Positions 6,639-13,885 of a stretch of DNA of 16,486 bases are shown here, piece by piece. This DNA comes from Deltaproteobacteria bacterium RBG_16_44_11 (GTDB lineage Bacteria; Desulfobacterota; Syntrophia; Syntrophales; Smithellaceae). A program made the translations under genes and the position numbers. The stretch is taken from the NCBI GenBank assembly GCA_001797845.1, contig MGQN01000028.1:21327-37812 (forward strand). Reading direction: 5' to 3'. How positions within the stretch are numbered: position 1 is the stretch's first letter; each line of letters begins with the position of its first letter. The notes beneath the pieces are model-generated. The model was not told where the DNA came from, searched no databases, and saw only the letters and a list, made by a program, of their open reading frames with translations.

Positions 6639-6976
6639 CATCAATAGCATACGCAATGGGAGGCAGCCCGGGCGGCACAGCGGCCGGCGGGGATAGTGGT
6701 TGGGGGTTCATTATTCCTATGGTGGTAATTTTCGTTATTTTCTATTTGTTGCTCATTCGCCCCCAGCAAAAAAAACAAAAAGAACACAAGGCCCTCTTAG
6801 AGAACCTTGCTTACGGCGACACGGTAATGACCACCGGCGGTATTCACGGCAAAATCACCGGGTTAACCGATGCCGTGGTTACTCTGGAGATTGCCGATAA
6901 AGTAAGAATCAAAATAGCACGAAGCTACGTCGGAGCAGTCCTGCAAAAGGCGGGAGCGCCTGCGCCAAAGGAATAG
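6635..6976 (+). CDS. yajC: Preprotein translocase subunit YajC
   Basis: Small inner-membrane partner of SecD and SecF in the Sec accessory complex. 113 residues: a Gly-rich N terminus (AMGGSPGGTAAGG), one membrane helix (about 24-41) ending in the family signature LIRPQQKKQKEHK, then a soluble domain (DTVMTTGGIHGKITG, VTLEIADKVRIKIARS). The start is TTG at 6635, chosen because a perfect AGGAGG (6621-6626) lies 8 nt upstream; the TTG overlaps the tgt stop as TTGA. The next in-frame ATG (Met8) has no ribosome site. SecD follows after 18 nt. The C-terminal AGAPAPKE tail is not conserved. Confidence 0.95.
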   Translation: MTSIAYAMGGSPGGTAAGGDSGWGFIIPMVVIFVIFYLLLIRPQQKKQKEHKALLENLAYGDTVMTTGGIHGKITGLTDAVVTLEIADKVRIKIARSYVGAVLQKAGAPAPKE

Positions 6977-6994
6977 CATAGAAAGGGGCATTTC

Positions 6995-8596
6995 ATGATC
7001 AAGTCTTTAAAAATCAGGTTGGCAATCACGACAGCTGTGTGTCTCGTTGCTCTGTATTTTCTAGTACCGACTTTCATCACCCAGATTCCTTCTCCCTGGA
7101 ACAATTATTTCCCCAAGGATAAAATTCATCTGGGGCTGGATTTGCAGGGCGGAATGCACCTGGTTCTGGAAGTTGATGCGGACAAAGCTCTGGAATCCAT
7201 GATGGAAAGAACAGCCAATGATCTGAAAGAATCATTAATGGACGGTAAAGTTCGTTTCCGGAATGTGGAGAGAGCAAAAGGCGCTACGATTTCTATGGAG
7301 TTGACCGAGGCATCGAGCAAGCCTGCTTTGGAGAAAATTCTCAACGAACATTATCCTGATCTGGAAATTGCTTCTTCCGTACCGCATGACAACGGACAGA
7401 TGGTCAATTTAAAAATCAAAGATAAAAGAGCCATTGACCTCAAAAAGCTGACCGTGGAACACTCTCTGGAAACAATTCGTAACAGAGTCGACCAGTTCGG
7501 AATTGCCGAGCCGGAAATTATTCCGGAAGGCGATAATCGGATCATGATTCAATTGCCCGGAATAAAAGACCCGGAAAGAGCAAAAACCCTTATCGGGAAA
7601 ACAGCCTTGCTGGAATTCAAATTAGTGGATGACGAACATTCTCTGGAAGATGCTCTCCGCGGCAATGTGCCCGAGGGCAGCACAATTGCCTATGGCTTAC
7701 GAGAAGACAGAACAACCGGGCAAAGAGGTTCCACACCCTATTTACTGAAAAGCAAAACACTGCTCACCGGTGCTTCTCTGGAAACCGCCAAAGTGCAAAT
7801 TTCCGACCGTTTCGGCGAACCGAATGTTTCCATCAAATTTAATTCCCAGGGAGCGGCGGATTTTGACCGTATTACCACGGAAAATGTTCGCCGGCGCTTG
7901 GCTATTGTTTTGGATGGTGTAGTCCATTCGGCGCCCGTCATCCAGGAAAGAATATCCGGCGGTCAGGCGCAAATTACCGGTAACTTCACCATGGATGAAG
8001 CCCGTGATTTGGCCATTGTCTTACGTGCCGGCGCGCTACCCGCTCCGGTCAATATTCTGGAAGAAAGAACAGTCGGCCCATCACTGGGCAGTGATTCGAT
8101 CCATCAGGGCATTCTAGCCACCATTATCGGCTCGCTTTTGGTCATTCTATTCATGATTGTTTATTACCGCCTTTCCGGCGCGGTTGCCGATCTTGCGCTC
8201 ACCCTCAATATATTACTAATCATGGCGGTTCTTGCGGCCTTCCGGGCAACCCTGACATTGCCGGGCATCGCCGGCATGCTCCTCACGGTCGGCGTCGCGG
8301 TTGACGCGAACATTCTGATCTTTGAAAGAATTCGCGAAGAATTACGGACGGGGAAAACCGTCCGACTGGCTCTGGATACAGGCTATAACAGGGCTTTTAT
8401 TACCATCATTGATACACATATTACGGGTATTGTCGCTGCTATTGTTCTGATCTTTTTCGGGACAGGCCCGATTAAGGGATTCGCGGTAACAACAATCATT
8501 GGCCTTCTGGCCAGTCTTTTTACCGCTGTTTTTGTCACCAAGGTAATTTTCGATTATGTTACCTTAAACTTTAAAATTAAAAAAATGAGCATTTAA
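6995..8596 (+). CDS. secD: Protein translocase subunit SecD
   Basis: Inner-membrane RND-type subunit that, with SecF, uses the proton gradient to pull exported proteins out of SecYEG on the periplasmic side. 533 residues. First membrane helix about 8-26; motif LGLDLQGGMHLVLEV (46-60); a large periplasmic domain containing RNRVDQFGIAEPEI and a conserved RAGALPAPV just before the membrane half; then five hydrophobic segments with VGVAVDANILIFERIREEL and the GTGPIKGFAVTTIIG motif. AAAGGGG is the ribosome site before the ATG at 6995. SecF is separate, 28 nt downstream. Nothing appears missing. Confidence 0.97.
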   Translation: MIKSLKIRLAITTAVCLVALYFLVPTFITQIPSPWNNYFPKDKIHLGLDLQGGMHLVLEVDADKALESMMERTANDLKESLMDGKVRFRNVERAKGATISMELTEASSKPALEKILNEHYPDLEIASSVPHDNGQMVNLKIKDKRAIDLKKLTVEHSLETIRNRVDQFGIAEPEIIPEGDNRIMIQLPGIKDPERAKTLIGKTALLEFKLVDDEHSLEDALRGNVPEGSTIAYGLREDRTTGQRGSTPYLLKSKTLLTGASLETAKVQISDRFGEPNVSIKFNSQGAADFDRITTENVRRRLAIVLDGVVHSAPVIQERISGGQAQITGNFTMDEARDLAIVLRAGALPAPVNILEERTVGPSLGSDSIHQGILATIIGSLLVILFMIVYYRLSGAVADLALTLNILLIMAVLAAFRATLTLPGIAGMLLTVGVAVDANILIFERIREELRTGKTVRLALDTGYNRAFITIIDTHITGIVAAIVLIFFGTGPIKGFAVTTIIGLLASLFTAVFVTKVIFDYVTLNFKIKKMSI

Positions 8597-8624
8597 AAAT
8601 TCAAGCGCGGGCAGGAGATATAGT

Positions 8625-9539
8625 ATGAGCATGGAGTTGATAAAACCAGGTATTAACATAGATTTTGTCGGGAAAATGAAGTACGCGATTGCTTTTTCAA
8701 CCATCCTGATTCTCATCGGCATTGGATCGGTTATCTTTCATGGCGGCCTCAATCTTGGTATTGATTTCGCCGGCGGCTCCATCATTCAGGTTAAATTTTC
8801 AAAAAATGTTTCCGCCGATCAGATTCGGGCGTCTCTCAAATCAACAAAACTGGAAAACAGCACAATTCAACAGTTCGGCACCAATGAATTTTTGATCCGC
8901 ACGTCGGAATCTTTCTCCGATCAAAAGATGCTGGCCGCCAATGTGGAACAACCGCTTTCTGCTGCTTTCAACAAGGATTATGAAATCCGGCGTGTGGAAG
9001 TCGTCGGCTCTAAAGTAAGTGCGGATTTTACGAGAAAGGCAATTATTGCCGTTATTCTTTCCTGGCTGGCTATACTGATTTATGTTACCTGGCGCTTTGA
9101 GTTCCGCTACGCCATGGGAGGAATTCTTGCTTTGGTTCATGATACCTTGATTGTGATCGGAGCTGTTTCTGTTATGAACATGGAATTCACCATAAACATT
9201 CTTGCGGTACTCATTTTCGTTATCGGTTTTTCTATTAATGATACCATTGTTACGTTGGATAGAATTCGGGAAATTGTAAAACGAAATCCCAAACAGAAGC
9301 TGGGCGATATCATCAATTCGGCCATCAATGAAACCCTCAGCAGAACCATCTTGACGTCTCTGACTGTTTTCTTCACGGTTTTTGCCCTGTATATTTTCGG
9401 CGGAGCGGTCATCCGCGATTTTGCTTTTGCCCTGCTGGTCGGTACCGTCATTGGCACCTATTCCACTATATATATCGCTTGCACCATCGTGCTGTTTTTT
9501 GAGAATCTACAGCTTTCAAAAATGAAGGGAAAGAAATAA
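8625..9539 (+). CDS. secF: Protein translocase subunit SecF
   Basis: Partner of SecD in the proton-driven Sec accessory complex. 304 residues: membrane helix about 20-38, motif LGIDFAGGSIIQVKF (44-58), a short periplasmic domain with RRVEVVGSKVSADF, then five membrane segments with VIGFSINDTIVTLDRIREI and the terminal GTVIGTYSTIYIACTIV. The ATG at 8625 has AGGAG (8613-8617) 7 nt upstream; a second ATG two codons on (MELIKP) is less well placed. The stop codon directly abuts the GTG of the next gene, so those two are likely translationally coupled. Confidence 0.97.
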   Translation: MSMELIKPGINIDFVGKMKYAIAFSTILILIGIGSVIFHGGLNLGIDFAGGSIIQVKFSKNVSADQIRASLKSTKLENSTIQQFGTNEFLIRTSESFSDQKMLAANVEQPLSAAFNKDYEIRRVEVVGSKVSADFTRKAIIAVILSWLAILIYVTWRFEFRYAMGGILALVHDTLIVIGAVSVMNMEFTINILAVLIFVIGFSINDTIVTLDRIREIVKRNPKQKLGDIINSAINETLSRTILTSLTVFFTVFALYIFGGAVIRDFAFALLVGTVIGTYSTIYIACTIVLFFENLQLSKMKGKK

Positions 9540-10052
9540 GTGCCTTCTTTTGCTTTCGTAGCTTTTAGCGTCTTTTTTTTAATATTGTTTGCAGGCATTT
9601 ACTTAACGTTGTTTGATTTATTGGGCACTGTAATCATTTTTTTAGATGTTTTACTTTACGCGCTTTTCACCGGCTTTGATCGGGTCAGCGGTCAACTTCT
9701 TTTGCTTCTGCTTCTAATTGCAATTATTGTTGAATCAATTGATTTTTTCCTGGTTATGAAAGGAGCGCATAAGCCGGCGACCAGAAAAAAAACTTTTTGG
9801 ATGTCGGCAATAGGGGCTGTTGTCGGAGCGTTTATTCTTACTCCTTTTTTTTGGGGACCGGGCATATGGGGAGGATTTTTCCTGGGAGGCTTTGCCGTAA
9901 TCCTGACATTGGAAATCGCCCGGCAAAATAAATTGAAAAGTCCTTACCGTGTATCTAATCGCGCTGTTTTCGCCATGGCCGGAAGAAAAATGTTTAAAGG
10001 CCTGGCCGCCCTTTTTATGGTTGCCCTTTCTCTATCCAATATTTACTCATAG
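9540..10052 (+). CDS. DUF456-like integral membrane protein
   Basis: 170 residues with about five hydrophobic segments (roughly 3-23, 26-43, 50-73, 86-125 as a Gly-rich pair, 152-168). The Gly-rich part, SAIGAVVGAFILTPFFWGPG followed by GGFFLGGFAVILTLEIARQ, resembles the repeated Gly-hairpin of DUF456 proteins, some of which are annotated as glycine-zipper membrane proteins. It starts with GTG immediately after the secF stop; GAAGGGAAAG at the end of secF supplies the ribosome site. It lies between secF and lepB, so a role in export or membrane protein handling is tempting, but that is inference from position only. Confidence 0.75.
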   Translation: MPSFAFVAFSVFFLILFAGIYLTLFDLLGTVIIFLDVLLYALFTGFDRVSGQLLLLLLLIAIIVESIDFFLVMKGAHKPATRKKTFWMSAIGAVVGAFILTPFFWGPGIWGGFFLGGFAVILTLEIARQNKLKSPYRVSNRAVFAMAGRKMFKGLAALFMVALSLSNIYS

Positions 10053-10067
10053 GGGTTTTATTTAATT

Positions 10068-10706
10068 ATGACTGAAAATGATACATCAAAAACAAAAGAA
10101 AAAAGAAAATCAAAGGTACAAGAATATATTGAGGCAATCATTATTGCCATTTTGATTGCCCTTTTTATCAGGACATTTATAATTGCGGCCTATAAAATAC
10201 CTTCCGAATCAATGGTACCCACCTTGTTGGTGGGAGATCATCTTTTGGTTAATAAATTTATTTATGGCGTAAAAATACCGCTACTAAGAAAAACAATTAT
10301 CCCTATAACTAACCCCAAAAGAGATGATATTATTGTTTTTATTTACCCCAATGATCGTTCCCTCGATTTCATCAAACGCGTTATCGGCGTAGGCGGCGAC
10401 AAAATAGAAATCAAGAACAAAAAAATATTTATCAATGACCGAGAATATAAAGATGTCTATGGCGTTTATAGCGACAGTTTGATTTATCCGGGAGCAATGC
10501 ATCTGCGTGATAATTTCGGCCCGATTATCGTCCCGCAGGGGTCACTTTTTGTCATGGGCGATAACCGCGATAACAGCAAAGATAGCCGTTACTGGGGGTT
10601 TGTTGATGTAAAAGATGTGGAAGGAAAAGCCCTTATCCTCTACTGGTCATGGAACCACGTAGAAAACACACTCCGTTGGAAACGTATGGGAAAATTACTT
10701 CATTAA
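10068..10706 (+). CDS. lepB: Signal peptidase I
   Basis: Membrane-bound serine protease that cleaves signal peptides from exported proteins. 212 residues with one N-terminal membrane helix (about 21-41) after a charged cytoplasmic stretch. Box B IPSESMVPTL carries nucleophile Ser48; box D DFIKRVIGVGGDKIEI carries general-base Lys103; box E MGDNRDNSKDSRYWGFV is intact. The domain between boxes D and E is of ordinary length. ATG at 10068, 15 nt after the DUF456-like gene, with AGGGG somewhat far upstream (12 nt). It is the last gene of the sec-linked cluster and is followed by an A/T-rich hairpin. Confidence 0.96.
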   Translation: MTENDTSKTKEKRKSKVQEYIEAIIIAILIALFIRTFIIAAYKIPSESMVPTLLVGDHLLVNKFIYGVKIPLLRKTIIPITNPKRDDIIVFIYPNDRSLDFIKRVIGVGGDKIEIKNKKIFINDREYKDVYGVYSDSLIYPGAMHLRDNFGPIIVPQGSLFVMGDNRDNSKDSRYWGFVDVKDVEGKALILYWSWNHVENTLRWKRMGKLLH

Positions 10707-10743
10707 AAAATATTTCGCCGTTTATTATTGGAAAATATTTTTT
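10705..10743 (+). terminator. A/T-rich hairpin with T tract after lepB
   Basis: AAAAAATATTT (10705-10715) pairs with AAATATTTTTT (10733-10743) around a 17-nt loop and ends in TTTTTT. The stem has no G-C pair, so efficiency is doubtful. It stands 5 nt before the pyr promoter's -35 box, marking a likely transcript boundary. Confidence 0.45.
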
Positions 10744-10748
10744 GAGTC

Positions 10749-10777
10749 TTGACATATTAACCATATAGTTGTATATG
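10749..10777 (+). promoter_or_regulatory. Main pyr operon promoter
   Basis: Consensus TTGACA (10749-10754), 17-nt spacer, TATATG (10772-10777, 4 of 6). The start would be near 10784, just upstream of the PyrR-type RNA element, so the leader element is fully contained in the transcript. Confidence 0.65.
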
Positions 10778-10791
10778 TATTAAAATTTAGC

Positions 10792-10824
10792 CCTTTTAAT
10801 ACAATCCGGCGAGATTGAAAAAGG
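10792..10824 (+). promoter_or_regulatory. PyrR-binding RNA element in the pyr leader
   Basis: The lower stem CCTTTT (10792-10797) pairs with AAAAGG (10819-10824). There is a 4-nt bulge on the 5' side (10798-10801) against one A on the 3' side. The upper stem CAATC (10802-10806) pairs with GATTG (10813-10817) and closes the hexaloop CGGCGA (10807-10812). This is the known PyrR binding-loop plan, with hexaloop CNGNGA and a larger 5' bulge. The 3' half of the lower stem includes the AAGG of the leader ORF's ribosome site. pyrR itself is the first structural gene downstream, as expected for an autoregulated pyr operon. Confidence 0.82.
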
Positions 10825-10832
10825 AACCGGTC

Positions 10833-10898
10833 ATGAAGAAAAAATTATCTTTATTTTATAAAGCCTTCCTCCGCAAGGGGGGAAGGCTTTTTTATTAA
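10833..10898 (+). CDS. Pyr leader peptide, 21 codons, spanning the attenuator
   Basis: ATG at 10833 has AAGGA (10821-10825) 7 nt upstream. The peptide starts MKKKLSLFYKAF, is strongly basic, and ends RLFY before TAA at 10896-10898. The reading frame passes through the whole terminator stem (10860-10890) and stops just after its T tract, so a ribosome translating it would prevent the hairpin from forming. The stretch before the terminator is U-rich in RNA (TTATCTTTATTTTATAAAG). This resembles the E. coli pyrBI leader logic, where RNA polymerase pausing at U-rich sequence lets the ribosome catch up. The peptide itself probably has no function. Translation is not proven; the ribosome site and placement make it likely. 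Confidence 0.65.
   Translation: MKKKLSLFYKAFLRKGGRLFY
10860..10893 (+). terminator. Attenuator (intrinsic terminator) of the pyr operon
   Basis: A 13-bp stem: AAAGCCTTCCTCC (10860-10872) pairs with GGGGGGAAGGCTTT (10878-10890, one G-U pair), 5-nt loop GCAAG, and a run of six T (10888-10893). It lies between the pyr promoter and pyrR and is fully inside the leader ORF. Confidence 0.92.
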
Positions 10899-10951
10899 TG
10901 AGGCCTGCCGAAAACGAATGAAATGAAGTTTGAGGCGTTAGCCGAATTAAT
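10894..10951. repeat. 58-bp repeat-rich block bounded by ATTAAT
   Basis: ATTAAT stands at both ends (10894-10899 and 10946-10951). Inside, TGAGGC-CT-GCCGAA (10899-10912) recurs as TGAGGC-GTTA-GCCGAA (10931-10946), a 32-bp period; each copy can form a small GGC/GCC hairpin. A CCGC-AAA-GCGG hairpin (10953-10963) follows. The block may be a small intergenic repeat or an element remnant with 6-bp target duplications; one copy in this window cannot settle this. Confidence 0.4.
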
Positions 10952-10969
10952 CCCGCAAAGCGGAGGGTA

Positions 10970-10978
10970 TGGTATAAT
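10970..10978 (+). promoter_or_regulatory. Extended -10 promoter downstream of the pyr attenuator
   Basis: TGGTATAAT is a perfect extended -10 element (TGn plus TATAAT). No -35 box is seen 16-18 nt upstream, as is usual for this class. The start would be near 10985, about 98 nt before pyrR. GGTATAA (10971-10977) is the left arm of an inverted repeat with TTATACC (11001-11007). The remaining stretch to 11082 holds no gene; a small AGTGA/TCACT hairpin (11057-11068) precedes the pyrR ribosome site. Confidence 0.6.
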
Positions 10979-11082
10979 ATCTCGCAGCTTACTTTGGGGC
11001 TTATACCCGTGATTGTTTAATTTTAAGGCGCTCTGTGTACAATATTTTTTTTATAAAGTGATCTTCACTGAGGTATGGTCAT

Positions 11083-11631
11083 ATGACAAAAAACAAAAGC
11101 ACTAAAATAGTTATGGACAAAGATGGAATCGACCGATGCCTTACGCGGATTGCTTACGAAATTCTGGAAAAAAATAAAGGCATTGAAAATCTCGTTCTTG
11201 TCGGCGTTCGAACCGGCGGAGTATATCTGGCCGAAAGGTTACAGAAAAAAATATCCTGCATCGAAGCTGGTAAAATCCCGCTGGGAATACTGGACATAAC
11301 TCTTTACCGCGATGATATTTCTGCATCCAATAAAAAACCCCGCTTAGGAAAAACAAAAATACCTTTTTCCCTCGATAATAAAAAGGTTGTCCTAATTGAT
11401 GATGTTCTCTTTACCGGTCGGACTATTCGCGCGGCAATGGACGCCTTGATCGATTTTGGCCGTCCAAAAATGATTCAGCTTGCCGTCTTAATCGACCGCG
11501 GCCACCGTGAGCTTCCCATTAGAGCCGATTTTGTGGGGAAAAATCTACCCTCTTCCCTTTGGGAAGCGGTAAGCGTTAACCTTGTGGAAAAAAACGGAGT
11601 TGATGAAGTAGTTATTGAAGAAGGAACTTAA
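11083..11631 (+). CDS. pyrR: PyrR: pyr mRNA-binding attenuation protein / uracil phosphoribosyltransferase
   Basis: In its family PyrR binds UMP/UTP and then the pyr leader RNA to cause termination; many members also make UMP from uracil and PRPP. 182 residues, normal length. The PRPP-binding loop VVLIDDVLFTGRTIRAAMDAL (102-122) is textbook PyrR, preceded by LVGVRTGGVYLAERL (39-53) and LDITLYRDD (70-78). A good ribosome site, GAGGT (11070-11074), stands 8 nt before the ATG. First gene of pyrR-pyrB-pyrC-recO. The matching RNA element in its leader supports true RNA-binding regulation, not just uracil salvage. Confidence 0.95.
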   Translation: MTKNKSTKIVMDKDGIDRCLTRIAYEILEKNKGIENLVLVGVRTGGVYLAERLQKKISCIEAGKIPLGILDITLYRDDISASNKKPRLGKTKIPFSLDNKKVVLIDDVLFTGRTIRAAMDALIDFGRPKMIQLAVLIDRGHRELPIRADFVGKNLPSSLWEAVSVNLVEKNGVDEVVIEEGT

Positions 11632-11654
11632 GCCTTAATTTTTAGAGCCTGATT

Positions 11655-12581
11655 ATGAAATTAGAAAAAAAAGATATCCTCGGCATGCAAGACCTTTCGG
11701 TTGACGAAATCAACCTTATTCTGGAGACAGCCGAATCTTTTCTGGAAATTTCCACGCGCGAAATCAAAAAAGTGCCGACTCTGCGCGGCAAGACGATCAT
11801 TAACTTATTTTTTGAAGCCAGCACACGGACACGGACATCCTTTGAAATTGCCGGTAAAAGGCTCAGCGCCGACACAATTAACATTTCCTCCTCCACCAGT
11901 TCCGTCGTCAAAGGAGAAACTCTCATTGATACGGCACGCAATTTGGAAGCCATGAATCCCGATGTTATCGTTATCCGCCACAGCGCGGCCGGAGCTCCGC
12001 ATTTACTGTCATCTCTGGTTAAACAATCCATAATCAACGCTGGTGATGGAGCGCATGAGCATCCGACGCAAGCACTGCTGGATATGATGACCATTAAGGA
12101 AAAGAAAGGCAGAATCTCCGGATTAAAAATAGCGATCGCCGGTGACATTGCACACAGCCGGGTTGCCCGTTCCAATATTTACGGTTTAACCAAAATGGGC
12201 GCTGAGATTGTCGTGGCCGGTCCCGCGACAATGCTTCCCCGGAATATCGAACAAATGGGTGTAAAAGTTTTTAATAATCTCGACGATGCGATTACCGGCG
12301 CCGATGTTGTCATGATGTTACGAATTCAATTGGAAAGGCAGAAGCAGAGCGTTTTTCCTTCGCTGCGTGAATATTCCCAGCATTACTGTTTGAACCGCCA
12401 CAATATCAAGTTGGCCAAAAATGACGTTATCGTCATGCATCCCGGCCCCATTAATCGCGGAGTGGAAATATCGCCAGACATTGCTGATGATCCTTCCTGT
12501 TCGGTCATTCTGAATCAGGTAAATAATGGTGTCGCTGTGAGAATGGCTCTGCTTTACCTGCTTATCGGAGGCCATGAATGA
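11655..12581 (+). CDS. pyrB: Aspartate carbamoyltransferase catalytic subunit
   Basis: Condenses carbamoyl phosphate with aspartate to N-carbamoyl-aspartate, the second step of UMP synthesis. 308 residues. Carbamoyl-phosphate site STRTRTSFE (56-64), then IRHSAAGAPHLL (107-118), HPTQALLD (136-143), IAGDIAHSRVARSN and MHPGPINRGVEI near the end. No regulatory pyrI gene follows, which fits the unregulated or DHOase-associated ATCase type. The ribosome site is weak (AGAG, 7 nt upstream), 23 nt after pyrR. The stop overlaps pyrC as ATGA. Confidence 0.97.
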   Translation: MKLEKKDILGMQDLSVDEINLILETAESFLEISTREIKKVPTLRGKTIINLFFEASTRTRTSFEIAGKRLSADTINISSSTSSVVKGETLIDTARNLEAMNPDVIVIRHSAAGAPHLLSSLVKQSIINAGDGAHEHPTQALLDMMTIKEKKGRISGLKIAIAGDIAHSRVARSNIYGLTKMGAEIVVAGPATMLPRNIEQMGVKVFNNLDDAITGADVVMMLRIQLERQKQSVFPSLREYSQHYCLNRHNIKLAKNDVIVMHPGPINRGVEISPDIADDPSCSVILNQVNNGVAVRMALLYLLIGGHE

Positions 12582-13885
12582 AAATCATACTTGCCGGTGC
12601 ACGGCTAATTGACCCCACAAAAAAAATAGACGCCCAGATGGATATTCTACTAGAAGAAGGAAAGATCGCCAAAATTAATTCAGCTCTTTTAAAATCAACA
12701 AAATCCAAGGATGCGGGAAAAGTGAAGGTTATTGAGTTGACGGGAATGATTGTCACGCCGGGCTTAATCGATATGCACACTCATTTGCGCGAACCCGGTT
12801 TTGAATATAAAGAAACGGTCGCTTCCGGCTGTGCTGCCGCTGTCGCCGGAGGTTTTACTTCCATTGCCTGCATGCCCAACACATCTCCGGTTAACGATAA
12901 TCGCTCGATCACAGAATTTATAAGAAGAAAGGCTCTCGAAGCTGATCTGGCGAACGTTTACCCCATTGGCGCGATCAGCGTTAATTCGGAAGGCAAACAA
13001 TTAACTGAATTTTGGGACCTAAAAGAAGCGGGAGTAGTTGGTCTCTCCGATGACGGAAACCCGGTTATGGATGCTGCGTTGATGCGCCGGGCTTTGGAAT
13101 ATGCTTATTCATTGGGATTACCGGTTATTTCACACTGCGAAGATAAAAATCTTTCCGGAGACGGCTTAATAAATGAAGGTTATTATTCCACTATTTTAGG
13201 CCTAAATGGTATCCCCAGCATCGCGGAAGAAGCAATGGTGGCACGCGATATTATAATCGCGGAATTTACCAATACTCGCGTACACATTGCCCATGTCAGC
13301 ACCGCCGGATCCGTCCGGCTGATTAGGGACGCCAAGAAAAGAGGCTTGAAAATAACCGCCGAAACCGCCCCACACTACTTCACCCTGACCGATGAAGCCC
13401 TGCAAGGCTACGATACAAATTTAAAAGTCAATCCTCCTTTAAGAAGTCCGCAGGATGTGACGGCAATTAAGGATGGCCTTACCGATGGAACGATTGATGT
13501 GATCGCCTGTGACCATGCTCCTCATGGACGCACGGATAAGGAGTTGGAGTTTGAATATGCCCAAAACGGCATCAGCGGGCTGGAAACTTCTTTAGGCCTG
13601 AGTCTAAATCTTATCCGGGAAAAAATTCTTTCGTGGCCGGAGTTGATTGCTAAAATGAGTGCTAATCCGGCGCGTATTTTGAATTTGCCGAAAGGCGCGC
13701 TTTCCGAAGGTTCGGATGCTGATATTACGGTAATTGACCCGCACCTAAAATGGACAGTAGATATCAAGGCCTTTTGCTCGCGCGGTAAGAACTCGCCCTT
13801 TTCCAGACGCGCGATGCAGGGCAAGGCCGTTATGACCATCGTCGGCGGAGAAATTAAATATGCCGCGCCGTCTTTAAAATTATGA
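12578..13885 (+). CDS. pyrC: Dihydroorotase, class I
   Basis: Cyclises N-carbamoyl-aspartate to dihydroorotate, a zinc amidohydrolase reaction. 435 residues. Metal ligands: His67 and His69 in DMHTHLREPG, the GLSDDG loop (155-160) with the bridging Asp, His186 in SHCED, His239 in VHIAHVS, and catalytic Asp312 in ACDHAPHG. YAQNGISGLETSL is the substrate-loop motif of active class I enzymes, so this is not an inactive ATCase-associated paralogue. GGAGG (12567-12571) inside the pyrB end is the ribosome site. It overlaps pyrB and recO by four bases each. A Lys/Ser-rich insertion at about 39-50 is slightly longer than usual. Confidence 0.97.
   Translation: MKIILAGARLIDPTKKIDAQMDILLEEGKIAKINSALLKSTKSKDAGKVKVIELTGMIVTPGLIDMHTHLREPGFEYKETVASGCAAAVAGGFTSIACMPNTSPVNDNRSITEFIRRKALEADLANVYPIGAISVNSEGKQLTEFWDLKEAGVVGLSDDGNPVMDAALMRRALEYAYSLGLPVISHCEDKNLSGDGLINEGYYSTILGLNGIPSIAEEAMVARDIIIAEFTNTRVHIAHVSTAGSVRLIRDAKKRGLKITAETAPHYFTLTDEALQGYDTNLKVNPPLRSPQDVTAIKDGLTDGTIDVIACDHAPHGRTDKELEFEYAQNGISGLETSLGLSLNLIREKILSWPELIAKMSANPARILNLPKGALSEGSDADITVIDPHLKWTVDIKAFCSRGKNSPFSRRAMQGKAVMTIVGGEIKYAAPSLKL

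Noticed and set aside
11642..12175. 177-codon minus-strand ORF
   Set aside because: Lies wholly opposite pyrB, whose family motifs are intact; a shadow frame of a coding gene.
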